Shown: in pieces, positions 34,142 through 42,437 of the stretch
Position numbering within the stretch: position 1 is the stretch's first letter
Layout: every line of letters begins with the position of its first letter
From: Salinimicrobium sp050750585
GTDB taxonomy: Bacteria > Bacteroidota > Bacteroidia > Flavobacteriales > Flavobacteriaceae
Length of the DNA: 64,000 bases
Direction of reading: 5' to 3'
NCBI RefSeq assembly: GCF_050750585.1
Contig: NZ_JBOJLM010000007.1
Location: 177,104-241,103 of the forward strand
The notes under the pieces: model-generated
The model's database searches: none
What the model was told of the DNA's origin: nothing
What the model saw: only the letters and a program-made list of their open reading frames with translations
Program-made: the position numbers and the translations under genes

Positions 34142-34780
34142 TCATTGTTCCGGGAACATGCTGTCATCTTTCCAGTTTGCTGGATTGTATTTAATATAAT
34201 TTGAAATCCTCTCAAAAGACTGGTGATCTCTAATAATATGATCGTAAAAGAGGGATTGCCAGCCAAATTCCAATTTTAACCGGTTTGCATGTTTGGTCAC
34301 TGCCGATTTATAGGAACCTACAATAGAGGAAACCGTGTTTTTCCCCTGATTTTGAAACAGTTTTTGGCCCGGTGTCATTTCGGGTTCAGGGGTATTGGGT
34401 TCATCTATTAATCCATCGGTAGATTGTTGTGGTATTGATTGTGGGCTCAAGACATGCCTTGAGCCCACAATCCTGTCATTACCTTCCATTGTCCAGGGTG
34501 GTTTATTCCCATTCAAAATAATAATTCCGTGAATATGATTTGGCATTACCACGAATTCCCCCAATTCCACATTTTTCGCATGGTGTAATATTTCATACCA
34601 CAGCACATTGGCGATCACACCGGCAGATGACAATTTTATTTCCCCATCCTGAACCTCTCCAAAAAAATGTTTCCGGTCTTTGGTACAAATAGTAATAAAA
34701 TATGCCGCATCCCATCCATAATCCCAATGTTGCAACCTAATGGATCCATTCCGAAATTTATTCCCCGATTTAGCAGACAT
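34142..34780 (-). CDS. REP-associated tyrosine transposase (RAYT, Y1/IS200-like)
   Basis: 212 aa. Y1 HUH fold: AAYFITICTKDRKHFFGEV, the metal-binding HxH in MPNHIHGIII near residue 85, and the probable nucleophile Tyr in SIVGSYKSAVTKHANR near 155; the C-terminal RDHQSFERISNYIKYNP is typical of RAYTs. RAYTs are usually single-copy, not flanked by IS ends, and act on dispersed REP palindromes. Here the gene is bracketed by two good copies of the dispersed palindrome (34098-34116, 34820-34838). No target duplication or partner tnpB seen. Probably chromosomal and domesticated. Confidence 0.88.
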   Translation of the reverse strand: MSAKSGNKFRNGSIRLQHWDYGWDAAYFITICTKDRKHFFGEVQDGEIKLSSAGVIANVLWYEILHHAKNVELGEFVVMPNHIHGIIILNGNKPPWTMEGNDRIVGSRHVLSPQSIPQQSTDGLIDEPNTPEPEMTPGQKLFQNQGKNTVSSIVGSYKSAVTKHANRLKLEFGWQSLFYDHIIRDHQSFERISNYIKYNPANWKDDSMFPEQ

Positions 34781-34819
34781 AAATTTTAGGGTTTTTTAGG
34801 GGGAGGCCTTTAAAGGTAG

Positions 34820-34838
34820 TCAAAAATGCCATTTTTGA
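34820..34838. repeat. Dispersed palindrome, upstream flank of RAYT
   Basis: TCAAAAATGCCATTTTTGA, perfect; flanks AAAGGTAG ... AAGGTATT. Confidence 0.88.
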
Positions 34839-34975
34839 AAGGTATTTTTTCAAATCGAAAGGCCGATGGCATGCCATCGGCCCCCATTGTTCCCAAATAA
34901 TAATATCCATTTAAACGGAATCTCCATAACCTCCGAAAGGATCCGGTGTGAAATTTCATGGATTAAATGAAGGTG

Positions 34976-34994
34976 CCAAAAATGGCATTTTTGA
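34976..34994. repeat. Dispersed palindrome beside GIY-YIG gene
   Basis: CCAAAAATGGCATTTTTGA with AGGTG before and AAGGTATT after, 9 nt after the GIY-YIG stop codon. Confidence 0.85.
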
Positions 34995-35002
34995 AAGGTA
35001 TT

Positions 35003-35866
35003 TTAGGAATTAGATTCCACCATTTTTAAAGGACGGCCATCATTTAGTTTCCACTCCGTTAAACCATTTGCACTTCTTCCCATAACGACAGCAGCAGCGG
35101 CTGAAGGGCTTAAAAATAAATGATCTTCCCTTAGCACAAGCTTGTTATTCACCTCAACCACGATATTGTCGTTAATCAGGCTTTGTCTAAATTTCACCCA
35201 ATTCTCCGGAAAGGAATTGGTTATGGAATTTGCTATTTCTGAATCCTTTAAAACCACAAAACCTTCGTTGGTCATTTGGCCTTTTGCGTTGGCACCTCTT
35301 ACTGAATTTATATAGAAGGTATTGTTTACCTCTTCCTGAATTGTTTGGGGTTTCCTGAGGTCTTCAAAGATTTTATATCCAAGAGCATTCACCAGCAACC
35401 TGATGTTTTCCAGGAACTCTTCCATCTCTGCTTTGTCTGCTTCTGAAATGGAGGATCGCGGCGGGATATTCCCATTTTCGAGGTCGTAGCGATTTACCTT
35501 TAATGCAATCTCGTGCAGCCTACTCTCCAGGTATTTGATGTGGGCCTTATTCAGGTTTTCATCTTTGCTTACAAAGACAAGGGCTTCATTCCAGAAATCT
35601 TTTGCAGATAAGTGCTGGTTCAGTCTTTTATAAATCCCCTCTGCTTCCCCAATATATGCCAGTTCTTTATTCTCTGATTTATCAGATTTTCCAAAGAGTA
35701 TATAAATACCGGTATTTTCCAACTCCGGCCGGTCTGATGATTCTTTGATTTTCTTTCTGGGAATCTTCAATGCTTTCCCAGTCCAATTCGACAATTCACA
35801 GGTCATCCTGCCATTTGGCTCCCCGTCTACCAGGAAGATCTTTATAGTTTTACCGAAGTTTTTCAT
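35003..35866 (-). CDS. GIY-YIG nuclease-like protein with DUF4357
   Basis: 287 aa. GIY-YIG part: TGIYILFGKSDKSENKELAYIGEAEGIYKRLNQH, with later Glu in YLESRLHEIA; the C-terminal LSPSAAAAVVMGRSANGLTEWKLNDG is DUF4357. Residues 1-50 are an unassigned beta-rich start. Such two-domain proteins are common in accessory regions and are thought to be nucleases or methyl/modified-DNA-related; activity here is inferred. It follows the DUF262 gene on the same strand after 81 nt and could belong to the same module. Confidence 0.82.
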   Translation of the reverse strand: MKNFGKTIKIFLVDGEPNGRMTCELSNWTGKALKIPRKKIKESSDRPELENTGIYILFGKSDKSENKELAYIGEAEGIYKRLNQHLSAKDFWNEALVFVSKDENLNKAHIKYLESRLHEIALKVNRYDLENGNIPPRSSISEADKAEMEEFLENIRLLVNALGYKIFEDLRKPQTIQEEVNNTFYINSVRGANAKGQMTNEGFVVLKDSEIANSITNSFPENWVKFRQSLINDNIVVEVNNKLVLREDHLFLSPSAAAAVVMGRSANGLTEWKLNDGRPLKMVESNS

Positions 35867-35947
35867 AGATCAATTCTGAATAAGAATATGAATCACAAAT
35901 TTTATTGTCCGAGGTTTCTAGCATTGAAATAATTAGCAATCTAAATT

Positions 35948-37003
35948 TTACTGCTCTTGACAATATCTAATTAAAGATTCTATTCTTCGTTTTCTCCTAG
36001 CTGCTCCTTTTGTTCCAGCTGACATAGTCACCCTATATTCTTGAATATTTTCATCCTCAGATTTAGTTATATACTTGAGATAGAAATCTTCTAATTTTGA
36101 TTTAAGACTGTTGAAATCGATATCTTCAATATTAATTTCTCTCAAAAATTCTATACTTAATCCCCACAATGCATAAAAATGACTAACCCCGTCTATCTTC
36201 AAACTTTTATAATCTAAATCCAATTTTGAGATAAATTCTAATGATTTTTTAAAGACTGCTTCATAAACATTTAACTCATGTTCATTTGCTGATAAGTGGG
36301 ATTCAATTTGAGAATCTATAAACTCTGGTTTATCTCCTGGTATGACATTATCAGTAATGGAAGTTATAAGAAGCTCAGTAACATACTCTTCGTCTTCTAG
36401 ACGATTACGTTGAAGTTTGTCCAGTATTGGCGCCAGTGCAGGTTCATTTGATAGTTTCCTAATTAATTGATAAAAAGCATTTGAGTTGTATTTTGCATTC
36501 CTCAATTCTTGTTTCGTTAAAGGTTCACCGTTACGATTTAATCTATCAAAAATATTATTGACTACTTCAATTTGGTCTGTATCAACAAATTCAATAGTTA
36601 TGTCATAACGCCAAAAAGCCTTTTTCCAAATATTTAGCTCCTCAGTATCTAAGTCTTGAAAATAAATTCCAGATAATTCGGGAATTCCAAAATTGTCGGA
36701 GTGAAAATCATCTGGCGTTCTCACTTCGTTATTGATAAAACTCAAAATAGAACCTAACCTTTGTTTTCCATCAATAATATCATACATTGTTTTACCCGTA
36801 TCTTCATCAATGTGTTGATGTAGAAATATAGGAGGTATAGGGAAATTTTTTAGTATGGTGTCAATTAAAAAAGATTTTTTCGATATACTCCAAACATCTC
36901 CTTTTCTTTGATAGCCTGGATCGAAATTGTATTTATTCAACTGATAATTTTCCCAAAAATTGGCAATATTTATAGTTGTACTATTTCTATTTAGAATATT
37001 CAT
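35948..37003 (-). CDS. DUF262 (GmrS-like/ParB-like nuclease fold) protein
   Basis: 351 aa. YQRKGDVWSISKKSFLIDTILKNFPIPPIFL and IIDGKQRLGSILSFI are the hallmark DUF262 segments (DGKQR in place of DGQQR), then LNRNGEPLTKQELRNAKY. It lacks the C-terminal HNH (DUF1524) domain found in GmrSD and SspE-type proteins; the remaining 150 residues are helical. DUF262 domains bind or hydrolyse nucleotides in modification-dependent restriction. It shares one base with the SIR2-like stop (TAATG), so translation is tightly coupled. AT-rich compared with neighbours. Confidence 0.87.
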   Translation of the reverse strand: MNILNRNSTTINIANFWENYQLNKYNFDPGYQRKGDVWSISKKSFLIDTILKNFPIPPIFLHQHIDEDTGKTMYDIIDGKQRLGSILSFINNEVRTPDDFHSDNFGIPELSGIYFQDLDTEELNIWKKAFWRYDITIEFVDTDQIEVVNNIFDRLNRNGEPLTKQELRNAKYNSNAFYQLIRKLSNEPALAPILDKLQRNRLEDEEYVTELLITSITDNVIPGDKPEFIDSQIESHLSANEHELNVYEAVFKKSLEFISKLDLDYKSLKIDGVSHFYALWGLSIEFLREINIEDIDFNSLKSKLEDFYLKYITKSEDENIQEYRVTMSAGTKGAARRKRRIESLIRYCQEQ

Positions 37004-38007
37004 TATAATAGTGGTTTGGAATTGCAGTAAAAAATAACTTTATCAAATAAAGTAGTTATAATAGCATTAAATACCTTGGGAGTATAAGGATTTATAACCT
37101 TTACTTCTTCAATGTCCGGATTAATACTTGTTAAGATAGAATCTATTTCCAACCTGTCGACATGCCAATAGGACAAACCGCAAATTAATAGTTCATCATC
37201 TTTACTTAATGCATTTGCGACAGATTTTGCTTTATCTCGAATTTCCTTGGCCCATTTAAAATTTAATCTACTAGAATCACCAGCCGGGGGAATGATTGCA
37301 TTTACCGAATTTAGAGCGTCAATTTCGGTATAATTTAAGGAGAATTCTTTTATTTCTCCGTCACTGGAATCACTGTCGTAGCGTATTTCAAAAGCTTCTT
37401 TAGGTTTTTTAACTCTATGCGAGAAGCTTATGGATCCGTGGGGTTTATAAATAACAACTTTTTTCCCTTTCTCGTCCACATTGGAAATATCAAAGTCAAT
37501 ATTATTTCTTCTAAAAACTCGTTCAAGCCAGATATCATAATTAAAGGTCACAATATGGATTTTTTCCACCTCCTCCGAATTGTATATTTTGTTCAAAAAT
37601 TTAAACCAGGCCCACTCTGAGAGTTCTTCAGTATCAATATTTATCTGATTGTCATAATGCACAAATAATGCCTGCAAATAAATTACTAATTCTTTATAAG
37701 CCTTGATATATATATTTTTTGATTTTTTGTTATTCCTATGAAGTATGTTCGCACAGGTTATTATATCCTCAATCAACTCCATAGCATCTTTGTCAGTCAT
37801 GGTAGGCCTTGCTCCTAAAGTCCATAAATTAGGACAATATCTATAAGATAAAAATCCCGGTTTATCATTACCTGGCCACGGTACAAGTTCTCCATTTGAA
37901 AATAAATTTTTAACATTTATACTTCTGTCCTTTTTGGACGCTAAAAAATCTATTAAGTCTATAGTAAACCCATTACCTAAAAGAATGTAGTAATTCTTCT
38001 TGCTCAT
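37003..38007 (-). CDS. SIR2-like (NAD-hydrolase-type) domain protein
   Basis: 334 aa. The SIR2-like pattern is clear: LLGNGFTIDL (NAD-binding glycines) near the N-terminus, HIVTFNYDIWLERVF (TFNYD), VVIYKPHGSISF (HGS with the catalytic His) near residue 190, and LICGLSYWHVDRLEI near the end. The whole protein is one SIR2_2/DUF4917-like unit with no extra effector domain. Such proteins act in antiphage systems by depleting NAD+. Coupled to the downstream DUF262 gene by a TAATG overlap. The DNA is visibly AT-rich, in keeping with horizontal transfer. Confidence 0.85.
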   Translation of the reverse strand: MSKKNYYILLGNGFTIDLIDFLASKKDRSINVKNLFSNGELVPWPGNDKPGFLSYRYCPNLWTLGARPTMTDKDAMELIEDIITCANILHRNNKKSKNIYIKAYKELVIYLQALFVHYDNQINIDTEELSEWAWFKFLNKIYNSEEVEKIHIVTFNYDIWLERVFRRNNIDFDISNVDEKGKKVVIYKPHGSISFSHRVKKPKEAFEIRYDSDSSDGEIKEFSLNYTEIDALNSVNAIIPPAGDSSRLNFKWAKEIRDKAKSVANALSKDDELLICGLSYWHVDRLEIDSILTSINPDIEEVKVINPYTPKVFNAIITTLFDKVIFYCNSKPLL

Positions 38008-38220
38008 TGACAGCTTTTATAATATTTATTAAAGATTATACCAGCAGTAGGAACTGAATAAAATCGACTTGTAGGGAGTTGTTAAAAATAACATAATTTT
38101 CTACAGAAACCTCTATTCCTGAAGAAACTTTTGAACGTCTTCTGCCCCTCTGCACCTTCAGCAATAAAACCTTCAAAAAATCCCTATATTTAGCCCTCTT
38201 AAAATTTTCAAAATTCACTT

Positions 38221-41200
38221 ATGATCCACAAACCCCTACTGGCATTACTCCTGCTAATGACCACCTCCGCCATTTTCGCGCAGGAAGAAGAAAAGAAAGA
38301 TGACAAAAAATGGGATGTCAACGATCCCTATACCTCAGACTGGAACATCAAGGAAGTTGACCTCAACACCAATGAAGGCACCTGGATGAACCTCGACGTA
38401 AGCCCCGATGGGAAGCAGATCGTTTTTGACCTTTTAGGGGATATTTACCTTATGCCTGCCAGTGGTGGGAAAGCCACGGCACTCACCAGCGGCATGGCCT
38501 ATGATGTGCAGCCGCGCTTTAGCCCCGACGGGAAAAGTATCTCCTTTACCAGCGATGCCGGTGGTGGCGACAACATCTGGATCATGAATGCCGATGGCAG
38601 CGATGCAAAGCAACTTACCAAAGAGAATTTCAGGCTGCTCAACAACGCGGTTTGGATGCCCGACGGGAATGCAATTGTGGCCCGTAAGCACTTCACTTCG
38701 GGCCGTTCCCTTGGAGCCGGCGAGATGTGGATGTACCACATAGGGGCAGGCGCCGCGGGGATTCAGCTGGTAGAAAAAGCCAACGAGCAACAGGATATCA
38801 ATGAGCCCAGCATCTCGCCCGATGGCCGCTACCTGTACTACAGCCAGGATGTGTATCCGGGAGGATATTTTCAATATAATAAAGACCCAAACAACCAGAT
38901 CTACGTGATCAATCGCTATGACTTCGAAACTGGTGAGATCGACCGCGTTACCGGCGGACCGGGTGGTGCTGCGAGATCACAGGTGTCACCCGACGGGAAG
39001 AAGCTGGCTTTTGTAAAACGCGTGCGTACCAACTCGGTGCTTTACATCCACGACCTCGAAACAGGCGAGGAATGGCCGGTGAATGATCAGTTGAGCAAAG
39101 ATCAACAGGAAGCATGGGCCATCTTTGGCGTGTATCCTGGCTTTGGCTGGATGCCCAACAGCCAGGAGATCGTTTTCTGGAGCCAGGGAAAGATCAAAAA
39201 AGCGAATATTGAGAACGCCCGTGTTTCTGAAATTCCGTTTGAGGTGAACAACACCATCAAAATTGCAGAAGCGCACCAGGTGAAGCACAAAGTCTTTTCC
39301 GAAGAATTTAACCCGAAGGTAATTCGTCACGCGGTCACCTCTCCCGATGGAAAGACGCTTGTCTTCAATGCCGTGGGTTACCTGTGGAAGAAAAGCCTTC
39401 CTAATGGTTCTCCGGAAAGGATCACCAAAGCTGAAGAATTCGAATTTGAACCGGCTTTCTCTCCCGACGGAAAGAGCATCGTATACGTGACCTGGAGTGA
39501 CGACAATATGGGCGCTGTAAGAACAGTTGGCCTTAACGGAAGGAATGCCAAAAAACTGACTGCCGAAAAAGGCATTTTCAGGAACCCATCTTATTCAAGT
39601 GACGGGCGCATGATCGTCTTCAACAAGGAAGGCGGAAATTCTGACCTCGGAAGGACTTTCACAAAGAATCCCGGAATCTATTTGATGAACGCTTCCGGAG
39701 AGAATTTAAGGAAGATCAATGATGAGGGGGAATTCGCGATGTTTAACACCAATGATGATCGCATCCTGTTCCAAACGGGGGGATATTTATTCGGAAGTCT
39801 TACCAAGAAGCTGAAGAGTGTTGACCTCAACGGAAAAGACGAGCGCACGCACATGGAATCAAAGTACGGCGGCCGACTCGTACCAAGCCCCGACAATAAA
39901 TGGGTAGCCTTTAGCAACCTGCACAAAGCTTACGTGGCTCCGTTGTTAATGACAGGTAAAGCTGTGGAAATAGGACCCAATTCCAAAACCGTTCCGGTGA
40001 GTCAGCTGGCGAAAGATGCAGGGATCAACATCCACTGGTCTAACGATAGCCAGAATGTGCACTGGACTTTGGGAGATGAATATTTCACCAATAAAATTAC
40101 CGAGCGTTTTACCTTTTTAGAGAACTCGGTAGATTCCATTCCGCCAATTACCGAGCAGGGAACAAAGATTGGTTTAAAAGTAAAGACCGATGTGCCTTCA
40201 GGACAGATCGCTTTCACCAATGCCCGCATCATCACCATGAACGGCGAGCAAGTGATCGAGAACGGAAGTATCGTGATCGAAGGCAACAAGATCGTGCAGA
40301 TAGGGAATGCTTCCGAAGTAAATGTGCCGAAAAATGCGAAAGTTTATGATGTGAAAGGCAAGACCATCATGCCCGGAATGGTAGATGCGCATGCTCACAT
40401 TGGCGCTTTTAGATACGGATTAACGCCGCAGCAGCACTGGCCTGCGTTTGCAAACCTCGCTTACGGGGTTACCACCGCGCATGACCCTTCTGCTTTGAGT
40501 GAAACCGTCTTCGGAATGGCCGAATTGATCAAGAGCGGCGAAATGGTTGGCCCACGCCTCTACTCCACCGGGATCATCCTTTACGGGGCCGAAGGAGATT
40601 TCAAAGCCGAGATCAACAGTCTGGAAGACGCAAGATCTGCCTTACGCAGGACCAAAGCATTTGGGGCGACTTCAGTTAAAAGTTACAATCAGCCGCGCCG
40701 GGAGCAGCGCCAGCAGGTGATGCAGGCAGCAAAAGAACTCGACATGAATGTGGTGCCTGAGGGCGGAAGTACATTCTTCCACAACATGAACATGATCGTG
40801 GACGGGCATACCGGGATTGAACACAACATCCCAATCGCGCCTGTCTATAAAGATATTAAAACGCTTTGGGGCAACAGTAACACAGGCTACACGCCTACGC
40901 TCATCGTAAATTACGGTGGAATCAACGGGGAATATTATTTCTACGACAAGCACAATGTGTGGGAGAATGAGAAACTTCTGGAATTCACGCCGCGTTCTGT
41001 AATAGATTCCCGTTCAAGACATCGCACCAAAATACCTGATGAAGAATACGAAAACGGACCTATCTTGGTTTCAGAAACTGCAAAAGAACTTTCGGACATC
41101 GGCGTAAAAGTGAACATGGGTGCCCACGGACAATTACAGGGCCTTGGAGCACACTGGGAGCTGTGGCTGATACAAATGGGCGGCATGAGCAACATGGAAG

Positions 41201-41502
41201 CCTTAAAAACTGCCACTATCAACTCCGCAGAATACCTTGGTCTGGGTGACGAGATCGGAAGCCTGGAAGTCGGTAAACTCGCTGACTTGCTGGTATTGGA
41301 GGAAAATCCGTTGGAGGATATCAGAAACTCCAACAGCATCATCTACACCATGGTAAACGGAAGACTTTATGATGCCAGTACTATGAACGAGATTGGAAAC
41401 GAACCGAAAGAAAGACTGAATTTTTACTGGGAGAACAACAATTACAATCCTTCTTTTGGATGGCATGAGGAAGGGCATGCACATGGATGTATGGCGCATT
41501 AG
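38221..41502 (+). CDS. TolB-like beta-propeller / amidohydrolase fusion, secreted
   Basis: 1093 aa with signal peptide (MIHKPLLALLLLMTTSAIFAQ). Residues about 45-640 hold repeated PD40/WD40-like units (SPDGKQIVFD, SPDGKSISFTSD, SPDGRYLYYSQ and more), forming one or two propellers. From about 655 an amidohydrolase domain begins (ITMNGEQVIENGSIVIEGNKIVQIG), with the metal ligands in DAHAHIG near residue 722 and the terminal GDEIGSLEVGKLADLLVLEENPLEDI. Ends with a His-rich HEEGHAHGCMAH. Likely periplasmic hydrolase of an unknown cyclic amide or dipeptide. Monocistronic. Confidence 0.9.
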   Translation: MIHKPLLALLLLMTTSAIFAQEEEKKDDKKWDVNDPYTSDWNIKEVDLNTNEGTWMNLDVSPDGKQIVFDLLGDIYLMPASGGKATALTSGMAYDVQPRFSPDGKSISFTSDAGGGDNIWIMNADGSDAKQLTKENFRLLNNAVWMPDGNAIVARKHFTSGRSLGAGEMWMYHIGAGAAGIQLVEKANEQQDINEPSISPDGRYLYYSQDVYPGGYFQYNKDPNNQIYVINRYDFETGEIDRVTGGPGGAARSQVSPDGKKLAFVKRVRTNSVLYIHDLETGEEWPVNDQLSKDQQEAWAIFGVYPGFGWMPNSQEIVFWSQGKIKKANIENARVSEIPFEVNNTIKIAEAHQVKHKVFSEEFNPKVIRHAVTSPDGKTLVFNAVGYLWKKSLPNGSPERITKAEEFEFEPAFSPDGKSIVYVTWSDDNMGAVRTVGLNGRNAKKLTAEKGIFRNPSYSSDGRMIVFNKEGGNSDLGRTFTKNPGIYLMNASGENLRKINDEGEFAMFNTNDDRILFQTGGYLFGSLTKKLKSVDLNGKDERTHMESKYGGRLVPSPDNKWVAFSNLHKAYVAPLLMTGKAVEIGPNSKTVPVSQLAKDAGINIHWSNDSQNVHWTLGDEYFTNKITERFTFLENSVDSIPPITEQGTKIGLKVKTDVPSGQIAFTNARIITMNGEQVIENGSIVIEGNKIVQIGNASEVNVPKNAKVYDVKGKTIMPGMVDAHAHIGAFRYGLTPQQHWPAFANLAYGVTTAHDPSALSETVFGMAELIKSGEMVGPRLYSTGIILYGAEGDFKAEINSLEDARSALRRTKAFGATSVKSYNQPRREQRQQVMQAAKELDMNVVPEGGSTFFHNMNMIVDGHTGIEHNIPIAPVYKDIKTLWGNSNTGYTPTLIVNYGGINGEYYFYDKHNVWENEKLLEFTPRSVIDSRSRHRTKIPDEEYENGPILVSETAKELSDIGVKVNMGAHGQLQGLGAHWELWLIQMGGMSNMEALKTATINSAEYLGLGDEIGSLEVGKLADLLVLEENPLEDIRNSNSIIYTMVNGRLYDASTMNEIGNEPKERLNFYWENNNYNPSFGWHEEGHAHGCMAH

Positions 41503-41583
41503 GGATTGTATAATGTATAATGAATATTGTATAATGGGTGATTAGACCGCTGCGCTGTTAGATATTGGATCGCTTCGCTGTTA

Positions 41584-41612
41584 GACATGAGATATGAGAT
41601 ATGAGATATGAG
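41584..41612. repeat. Heptamer tandem repeat (GAGATAT)4
   Basis: Four 7-bp units just before the terminator of the preceding gene. Confidence 0.85.
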
Positions 41613-41627
41613 ATTTTAGAAATGGAG

Positions 41628-41665
41628 AAGCCGGGATCCTTTGGATTTCGGCTTTTCTTTTTCCT
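41628..41665 (+). terminator. Terminator of the TolB/amidohydrolase gene
   Basis: AAGCCG..ATCC / GGAT..CGGCTT stem with a TTT loop, followed by TTCTTTTTCC. Confidence 0.72.
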
Positions 41666-41725
41666 TCGGAAAAAGGATCTTTTTGAATCATATAAGCCCA
41701 ATTGTAAATATATCTGTCTAAAACT

Positions 41726-41800
41726 CATTCCCTCCCTTTAGGGTTGGGGAAAAGGAATGGGTTTTTAGGTTGGGATCCCAAAAATGACATTTTTGAGAGG
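41726..41800. repeat. Composite repeat module A, copy 1
   Basis: CATTCC...GGAATG inverted repeat (41726-41760 part) joined to a dispersed palindrome CCAAAAATGACATTTTTGA at 41778-41796, ending GAGAGG. The same arrangement occurs at 42,125-42,200 and 47,620-47,693. Confidence 0.85.
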
Positions 41801-42042
41801 AATTTCTCCAGTTGATCCAGAACTGCCTCTTTAATATATGCCGTCCCTCTGGGACTCTCATTCTTCTTATGAAAATCCGGGGCTAGAAATATATCGCCCC
41901 TCCGGAGCTCGGATTGGGCTAAAGCCCTGGAACTGATTTTATATTAATCCTCCACCTGAAGGTGGGGGCAATTGATGGATTTTAGACCTCTCCTACCCAT
42001 CCTGCGGGCACCTCGCCAAAGGAGGGGATAAAACAGAAATGC

Positions 42043-42200
42043 ATTGCCTCCGGCTTTAGCCGGAGGACCAAAAAGAACAAAGAAAAAGGGCTTTAGCACA
42101 ATTATAAATATCTATGTCTAAAACCCCTTCCCTCCCTTTAGGGCTGGGGAAAAGGAATGGGTTTTGATATGGGTCCCAAAAATGGCATTTTTGAGAGGGT
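42043..42200. repeat. Composite repeat module, long copy 1
   Basis: About 160 bp: CCTCCGGCTTTAGCCGGAGG hairpin, an AGAAAAAGGGCTTTAGC spacer, the CCTCCCTTTAGGG / GGAATGGG block, then a dispersed palindrome (42176-42194). It matches 47530-47693 nearly throughout, with point differences. Confidence 0.85.
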
Positions 42201-42340
42201 TTTGTCAAATGTATTGGCAGAATAATTATTGGCTTAGAGGGTAAAATATTGAAGCCCTCTCCCACCCCACCCTGCGCCCCCCCCCCTCCGAAGGAGGGGA
42301 GGTTAAAATTATGAATTGCCTCCGGCTTTAGCCGGGGGTT

Positions 42341-42359
42341 CCAAAAAAGGCATTTTAGA
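42341..42359. repeat. Degenerate dispersed palindrome
   Basis: CCAAAAAAGGCATTTTAGA, following a CCTCCGGCTTTAGCCGGGGG unit. Confidence 0.55.
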
Positions 42360-42437
42360 GTGGGCTTTAGCCCAATTAAGAGTAATACAATGGAAATTTA
42401 AAATCTGAAGAGCAAATCTTGTTTCAGATTTCCCAAT

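Larger units (their letters stand above)
41503..42437. other. Repeat-filled gene desert 1
   Basis: 935 nt without a gene between two convergent units. It contains the terminator, one heptamer tract, three A-type modules with dispersed palindromes (41778, 42176, 42341) and several GC-rich units (CCTCCGGCTTTAGCCGG; CCCTGCGGGCAC...GGAGGGG). Looks like an array of REP/BIME-like elements. Confidence 0.85.

Noticed and set aside
34142..34780. Complete IS200/IS605 insertion sequence
   Set aside because: No tnpB partner, no subterminal IS ends or target features; RAYT gene type fits better.
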